Source: CAG-103 sp963627135 (lineage in GTDB: Bacteria > Bacillota > Clostridia > Oscillospirales > Oscillospiraceae). From it: DNA of 64,000 nucleotides. The stretch's first letter is position 1, and the number at the start of each line of letters is the position of its first letter. Made by a program: the position numbers and the translations under genes. A model generated the notes under the pieces. The model was given only the letters and a program-made list of their open reading frames with translations. It was not told the origin of the DNA and searched no databases. The DNA lies in the NCBI GenBank assembly GCA_963627135.1, contig CAVFZY010000015.1:9748-73747 (forward strand), read 5' to 3'. Below are positions 60,544-64,000 of this stretch, one piece after another.

Positions 60544-60972
60544 TCATCGCCGGCAGACGTTGGCCGTGATGCCGCACAGAGCCTGTGCACACTCCATGTC
60601 CCACTTGCCCGAGCGGGCAATGTCGTCGATCGAGAGAATGCCCGCGAGCTTGCCGCCCTCGGTCACGGGCAGGCGGCGTACCTGCGCTGCGCGCATGGCC
60701 TCCATTGCGCGGCGGATGTCCGTGCCGGCTTCGACCGTCACGGGATCGCGCGACATGATGCTGCGCACGGTCACGGCACCCGGGTCGCCCCCGGACGAGA
60801 CGCAGCGTACCACGATGTCGCGGTCGGTGAGCATCCCGGCGAGCGTGCCGTCGTCCTCGCACACGGGCAGCGCGCCGATGCCGCGCATGCGCATCAGCCG
60901 CGCAGCGGCGACGATCGGCTCGTCCGGATGCGTCACGGCGGCAGCGCCCGTCATGTAATTGCGGACCTGCAT
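60544..60972 (-). CDS. Two-CBS-domain protein
   Basis: 142 residues made of two CBS modules (VRNYMTGAAAVTHPDEPI..., then VRSIMSRDPVTVEAGTDI...), a Bateman domain binding adenosyl ligands. Stand-alone CBS proteins are sensors with unknown partners. ATG after AAAGGGGGTG, five bases upstream. Short tandem repeats precede the gene. Confidence 0.92.
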   Translation of the reverse strand: MQVRNYMTGAAAVTHPDEPIVAAARLMRMRGIGALPVCEDDGTLAGMLTDRDIVVRCVSSGGDPGAVTVRSIMSRDPVTVEAGTDIRRAMEAMRAAQVRRLPVTEGGKLAGILSIDDIARSGKWDMECAQALCGITANVCRR

Positions 60973-61034
60973 AAAAACACCCCCTTTGGCCGGAAGTTCC
61001 GTCTGCGGAGATTCTCGCCCGCCGGGGGTGGTTT

Positions 61035-61083
61035 TATACCTATTATACCTATTATTTATATCGCACCGTTATATCGCACCGTG
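61035..61083 (-). repeat. Short tandem repeats upstream of the CBS gene
   Basis: Two 9-bp units TATACCTAT (61035-61052) and two 13-bp units ATATCGCACCGTT/G (61058-61083). The first array contains TATAAT on the minus strand, probably the -10 of the CBS gene. Confidence 0.75.
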
Positions 61084-61093
61084 TCGAGCCCGG

Positions 61094-62143
61094 TCACTGC
61101 ACGAGCCGGGCGAGCGCCGGCCCCGCGCTCTCACCGAACAGGCGCACGGCGCGCGTGGCCTCCTGCAGTGTGTTGCCGCTGCTGCCGACCTCGATGATGA
61201 GCGACCCGCGCGTGAGGTGCTGGTTGTAGCGCTCGTTGACGAGCGTGATCGGCCGCATGAGCGTCGGGTGCGCGGCATTCACCGCGTCCTGCAGGTACAC
61301 TGCCAGGCGCAGGTTCTCCTCCCAGTACGGGTGGTAGAGGCCTGAGGCATTCGTGCCCACGAGCAGCATCACCTGCGAGCATGCGGCGTCGGGCAGCTCG
61401 GCCACGGTCTTGTAGACTACGCTGTCCGAGCACAGCGCGTCGCGGTGCAGGTCGATGACGATGCGCAGGCTCGGGTACTGGTTCAGATATTCCTGCACGG
61501 CCGCGCCCGAGCGGTTGTACGAGCCGGTGTAGCTCGGGTAGTCGTAGATCGTCCGGTCGTGCAGTACCTGCAGCCCGGCGGCTTCGAGCGTGTCGGCCAG
61601 CACGTCGCCCACATGCACGATATTATAATTGGTGTCCTCCGTGCGGCACGTGTCGCTCGCGGGGTAGAGGTCGCGCCCCGCAGGGGTGAAGGCCTCACTC
61701 GCGTGCGTGTGCATAATGAGGATCTGCGGTTTGCCTGCCGGCAGCGTCATGGCCGGGCCCTGCTGCAGCAGCGCGGCCGCGTCGACCGCGATGTCCGTCT
61801 CGTTTTTGATGCTCAGTCCGCCCGCAATGCTCGTCGCCACGATCGGCAGCCCGTCGGCCGTCGTGGTCGGGGCGTCCTCGGCGAGTTCACCGTCCGTTGT
61901 GGGGGCAGGTGTTGCCTCCGGCGCGGATGTGTCTGCGCTGAGCGCCGCCACTGCCTCCGGCGTGGGGGACGCGTCCACCGGCGGCGCACCCAGCTCCATG
62001 CGCACCGATGCCGCCAGCAGCTGCTCCGGGTCGAGCCAGAGCCGCAGCCTGTCCGCGAACGGCGCGCCGCCCGCCGCAGCCGATGCGATTTGTAGGCCGA
62101 ACACCGTCAGGCCCACACAGGCAAGTTTTTGCCGCAGCGTCAT
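61094..62143 (-). CDS. spoIIP: Stage II sporulation protein P (SpoIIP)
   Basis: Peptidoglycan amidase/endopeptidase of the engulfment complex DMP, acting in the mother cell. 349 residues. N-terminal membrane anchor, a Thr/Pro/Ala-rich linker (~50-100), then the catalytic domain with ILIMHTHASEAF, IVIDLHRDAL and IIEVGSSGNT, which carry the zinc and active-site residues. Start ATG after GGAGGTG. A sigma-E-like promoter is a candidate upstream. Confidence 0.95.
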   Translation of the reverse strand: MTLRQKLACVGLTVFGLQIASAAAGGAPFADRLRLWLDPEQLLAASVRMELGAPPVDASPTPEAVAALSADTSAPEATPAPTTDGELAEDAPTTTADGLPIVATSIAGGLSIKNETDIAVDAAALLQQGPAMTLPAGKPQILIMHTHASEAFTPAGRDLYPASDTCRTEDTNYNIVHVGDVLADTLEAAGLQVLHDRTIYDYPSYTGSYNRSGAAVQEYLNQYPSLRIVIDLHRDALCSDSVVYKTVAELPDAACSQVMLLVGTNASGLYHPYWEENLRLAVYLQDAVNAAHPTLMRPITLVNERYNQHLTRGSLIIEVGSSGNTLQEATRAVRLFGESAGPALARLVQ

Positions 62144-62176
62144 ATCTGCTCACCTCCGATCCGTTCTCCACAATAT

Positions 62177-62204
62177 ATATGGTTTCGGGGGTGGAATTAT
62201 GTCA
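62177..62204 (-). promoter_or_regulatory. Candidate sporulation (sigma-E-like) promoter of spoIIP
   Basis: On the minus strand CATAATT, 13 bases, CATATATAT, close to the sigma-E pattern ATA-type -35 and CATAxxxT -10. spoIIP is sigma-E dependent in Bacillus. Confidence 0.4.
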
Positions 62205-62252
62205 CCGCGTCTGCTATACTAAGCACAGAAATATTTTGAAGGAGGCGTCGTC

Positions 62253-62495
62253 ATGACGATCACATACCGGCCGAAGGGTGTTTGCTCCCGTCTGATGCGG
62301 GTGGAGGTGGAGAACGGAATTATTTGCAAAGTTGAGGTCCAAGGGGGGTGCAGTGGCAATCTGCAGGGCATTTCGCGGCTCCTGGTGGGGATGCCGGTGC
62401 AGCAGGCCATCGAGCGCATGGAGGGCGTGCGCTGCGGCGGCAAGCTGACCTCCTGCCCGGACCAGCTCGCCAAGGCGCTGCGTCAGGCGCTGTGA
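62253..62495 (+). CDS. TSCPD-domain protein (TIGR03905-like)
   Basis: 80 residues. TSCPD motif near the C-terminus (LTSCPDQLAKAL), with GGCSGNLQGISRLLVG and Cys residues in a thioredoxin-like arrangement. The domain occurs at the end of class II ribonucleotide reductases; free-standing members have no known function. Start ATG after GAAGGAGGCG. Confidence 0.9.
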   Translation: MTITYRPKGVCSRLMRVEVENGIICKVEVQGGCSGNLQGISRLLVGMPVQQAIERMEGVRCGGKLTSCPDQLAKALRQAL

Positions 62496-62549
62496 GGCGG
62501 AAAAAAGATTAACATAATTCTTTCAAATAATAAAAATAGTTGACATAAT

Positions 62550-62603
62550 GCGAGTTTGCAAGAATTTTTTGCGAACTTGCATCTTTTTATTTTCGTCACT
62601 TTG
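62550..62603 (+). terminator. Terminator of the TSCPD gene
   Basis: GCGAGTTTGC/GCGAACTTGC stem (two G-U pairs) followed by ATCTTTTTATTTT. Confidence 0.75.
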
Positions 62604-62745
62604 CGTCGAATCGTCTGGTTTAGTCAAAGTACACAACACAACTTCTTGCACAGAATAACATAACATAACGCTATATTTTGTAGTTTACGCGATTTTTTGT
62701 GGATATTATTCAGAACTTAAAAACACGCTTTGTGCATTTTGCCGA

Positions 62746-62774
62746 TTGCGCGCGGCTTGAAAAATGAATATAAT
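62746..62774 (+). promoter_or_regulatory. Promoter of the SleB-like hydrolase gene
   Basis: TTGCGC, 17 bases, TATAAT. Confidence 0.7.
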
Positions 62775-62844
62775 TATCCGTAATGGGACGTGCGGATGGA
62801 AATCCGTGTGCCCTGTGATGAATCAGCAAAGGAGGCTGCACGTC

Positions 62845-63894
62845 ATGAATCGAACCAAGAAAGCGGGCCTGTCCGTAAAGTCGGGCCTGTCGCTGATGTG
62901 CATCGTCTGCCTGCTTTGCGGCTTATTGTGCGGATTTTTCTGGCTCGCCGGTGAAAACTCGGCGCTGGCCGCCGGGCCGGACGGCAGCGCGCTGGCGGCA
63001 AAGGCGGTCGTGAGCGGGGATACGTCCCTGGCCGCGCCCGAGCGCGACGAGAAGCTCGTGGTGCAGGCCACCGCGCAGGTGACCTCGCCGGTCGTGCGCA
63101 CGGTCGCCGTCGGCATGGACGCCGGTGACTACACCGAGACCGTCACCTGCGACTACACGCCCGTGTACGTGGATGACCGCTTCGGCGGATACTGCTACGT
63201 GCTCGGCGATGCGGTCTGGCTCCCGGCGGATGCGTTCGCCGAGATGCTCGGCCTCGAGAGCAGCACCGTCACCGACGGTGACACCGAGACCGTCACGGTC
63301 GACGGGGCGGACATCACGGCGACTTACGGCGCGACGTACTACACGGCTAACGGCCGCTGCTTCTACGCGCCCGACGGCGTGTATGCCCTCGACGGGGAAG
63401 TGGTGCTGCCGCTGACGGATCTGGAGAAGATCTTCGGTGTCACGGCCGCGTTCAGCGCGGACAATACCAGCCTGCGTGTCGACGCGTCCGAGCAGGCGCT
63501 GCTCGAGAGCGGCGAGAGCTATTACGGCGCGCGTGATGTCTACTGGCTCAGCCACATCATCAATGCCGAGGCCGGCAATCAGCCCATGGAGGGGCAGATC
63601 GCGGTCGGCAATGTGGTGCTCAACCGCGTGGCGGATGAGCGTTTTCCGAACAGCGTCAAGGAGGTCGTGTTTGACCGGCGCGGTGGCGTGGCGCAGTTTT
63701 CGCCCACGGCCGACGGGCGCATCAGCCTCACACCGGACGAGGACGCCGTGCTTGCGGCGAAGCTCGCCTTTGAGGGCTACGACCCGGTGGGCGAGAGTCT
63801 GTATTTCATCAATCCCTCGGCCTGCAACGCCTCGTGGTTCAACAGCAGCCTGACCTACACGGCTACGATCGGTGACCACGTCTTTTACGCATAA
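62845..63894 (+). CDS. SleB-family cell-wall hydrolase
   Basis: Peptidoglycan lytic enzyme of the Hydrolase_2 family, which includes the germination enzyme SleB and SpoVX-like proteins. 349 residues. Signal anchor (~15-45), a middle region resembling a copper-amine-oxidase N-domain (~105-225), then the hydrolase domain from ~230 (HIINAEAGNQPMEGQIAVGNVVLNRV, FP-SVKEVVFD, QFSP) with the catalytic Glu in NAEA. ATG at 62845 with AAAGGAGG nine bases upstream; the open frame starts 27 codons earlier without a site. A role in sporulation or in vegetative wall turnover is possible. Confidence 0.9.
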   Translation: MNRTKKAGLSVKSGLSLMCIVCLLCGLLCGFFWLAGENSALAAGPDGSALAAKAVVSGDTSLAAPERDEKLVVQATAQVTSPVVRTVAVGMDAGDYTETVTCDYTPVYVDDRFGGYCYVLGDAVWLPADAFAEMLGLESSTVTDGDTETVTVDGADITATYGATYYTANGRCFYAPDGVYALDGEVVLPLTDLEKIFGVTAAFSADNTSLRVDASEQALLESGESYYGARDVYWLSHIINAEAGNQPMEGQIAVGNVVLNRVADERFPNSVKEVVFDRRGGVAQFSPTADGRISLTPDEDAVLAAKLAFEGYDPVGESLYFINPSACNASWFNSSLTYTATIGDHVFYA

Positions 63895-63917
63895 TAGCTG
63901 CACAGGCAGTGTCCACG

Positions 63918-63949
63918 CCCGCACGGAAATCCGTGCGGGCTGTTTTTGT
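63918..63949 (+). terminator. Terminator of the SleB-like gene
   Basis: GCCCGCACGGA/TCCGTGCGGGC followed by TGTTTTTGT. Confidence 0.9.
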
Positions 63950-63957
63950 ATATCGAA

Positions 63958-63980
63958 AACCACTCGCTAGGCGAGTGGTT
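63958..63980. repeat. Short perfect palindrome at the right edge
   Basis: AACCACTCGC-TAG-GCGAGTGGTT, then CAAAAAAAG. On the minus strand an ideal terminator for a gene lying beyond the window, or the hairpin end of an IS200/IS605-type element. The edge prevents a decision. Confidence 0.45.
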
Positions 63981-64000
63981 CAAAAAAAGCCTTGTGGCGA

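Larger units (their letters stand above)
62496..62844. other. AT-rich intergenic region
   Basis: Holds a terminator (62550-62603) and the promoter of the wall-hydrolase gene (62746-62774). The rest, markedly AT-rich with short AACATA repeats around 62656-62668, shows no gene. Sporulation promoters could be hidden here. Confidence 0.5.

Overview
The window is GC-rich DNA from an anaerobic, endospore-forming member of the Clostridia. Sporulation is marked by spo0A, spoIIP and a SleB-type wall hydrolase. Anaerobic energy metabolism is marked by an NAD-linked trimeric [FeFe] hydrogenase, NfnAB transhydrogenase, phosphoketolase and an orphan 2-hydroxyacyl-CoA dehydratase. Peroxide defence is marked by PerR with a reverse rubrerythrin. 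SLH-anchored surface proteins, TTG/GTG starts and GC-rich spacers with dispersed palindromic repeats suggest the Oscillospiraceae/Ruminococcaceae (Flavonifractor/Oscillibacter-like). That placement is inference; no rRNA or other phylogenetic marker is present.

Layout. 0-8.4 kb: 3' part of a SulP transporter; a CDF metal exporter behind a NiCo (czcD-type) riboswitch; a membrane XRE regulator that looks leaderless; a large surface protein of unknown function; spo0A. 8.9-13 kb: hydCBA operon on the minus strand. 13.2-15.8 kb: lipoprotein/permease/ATPase ABC transporter behind an attenuator-like leader; the ATPase ends inside a dispersed repeat. 15.9-20 kb (minus): P-type ATPase, then fchA-folD, where FolD lacks two cyclohydrolase residues and FchA may supply that step. 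20.6-23.3 kb: argGH. 23.4-30.5 kb: three SLH surface proteins with copied promoters, signal peptides and SLH modules, plus a TetR-type regulator. 30.6-36.7 kb: two-component system, cardiolipin synthase, DJ-1-like protein, second membrane XRE regulator, DegV. 36.8-39.6 kb (minus): dehydratase pair. 39.7-41.9 kb: small proteins, a D,D-carboxypeptidase, a possible 24-residue peptide gene and a cupin. 41.9-50.8 kb (minus): nfnAB, phosphoketolase, two flavoproteins, MarR regulator. 50.9-56.6 kb: HdeD and LUD proteins, PAP2 phosphatase, a pseudokinase-lectin fusion, TM2 protein, perR-reverse rubrerythrin. 56.8-64 kb: uridine-kinase-like protein, hemZ, CmpB-type membrane protein, CBS protein, spoIIP, TSCPD protein, SleB-like hydrolase.

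How the genes fit together. Hydrogenase, Nfn, phosphoketolase and the dehydratase describe a fermenter balancing ferredoxin, NADH and NADPH. fchA-folD serve one-carbon flow on tetrahydrofolate. The SLH cluster and its neighbouring two-component system are probably envelope functions. Most transcription units have a sigma-A promoter with 17-bp spacing and a hairpin terminator, so unit borders can be read well.

Two repeat families occupy the gaps. One is a 66-bp terminator-bearing repeat (two copies). The other is a composite element bounded by inverted CACCTCATCCG/CCTTC-GAAGG ends (at least three copies plus fragments). No tRNA, rRNA, CRISPR array or transposase gene was found.
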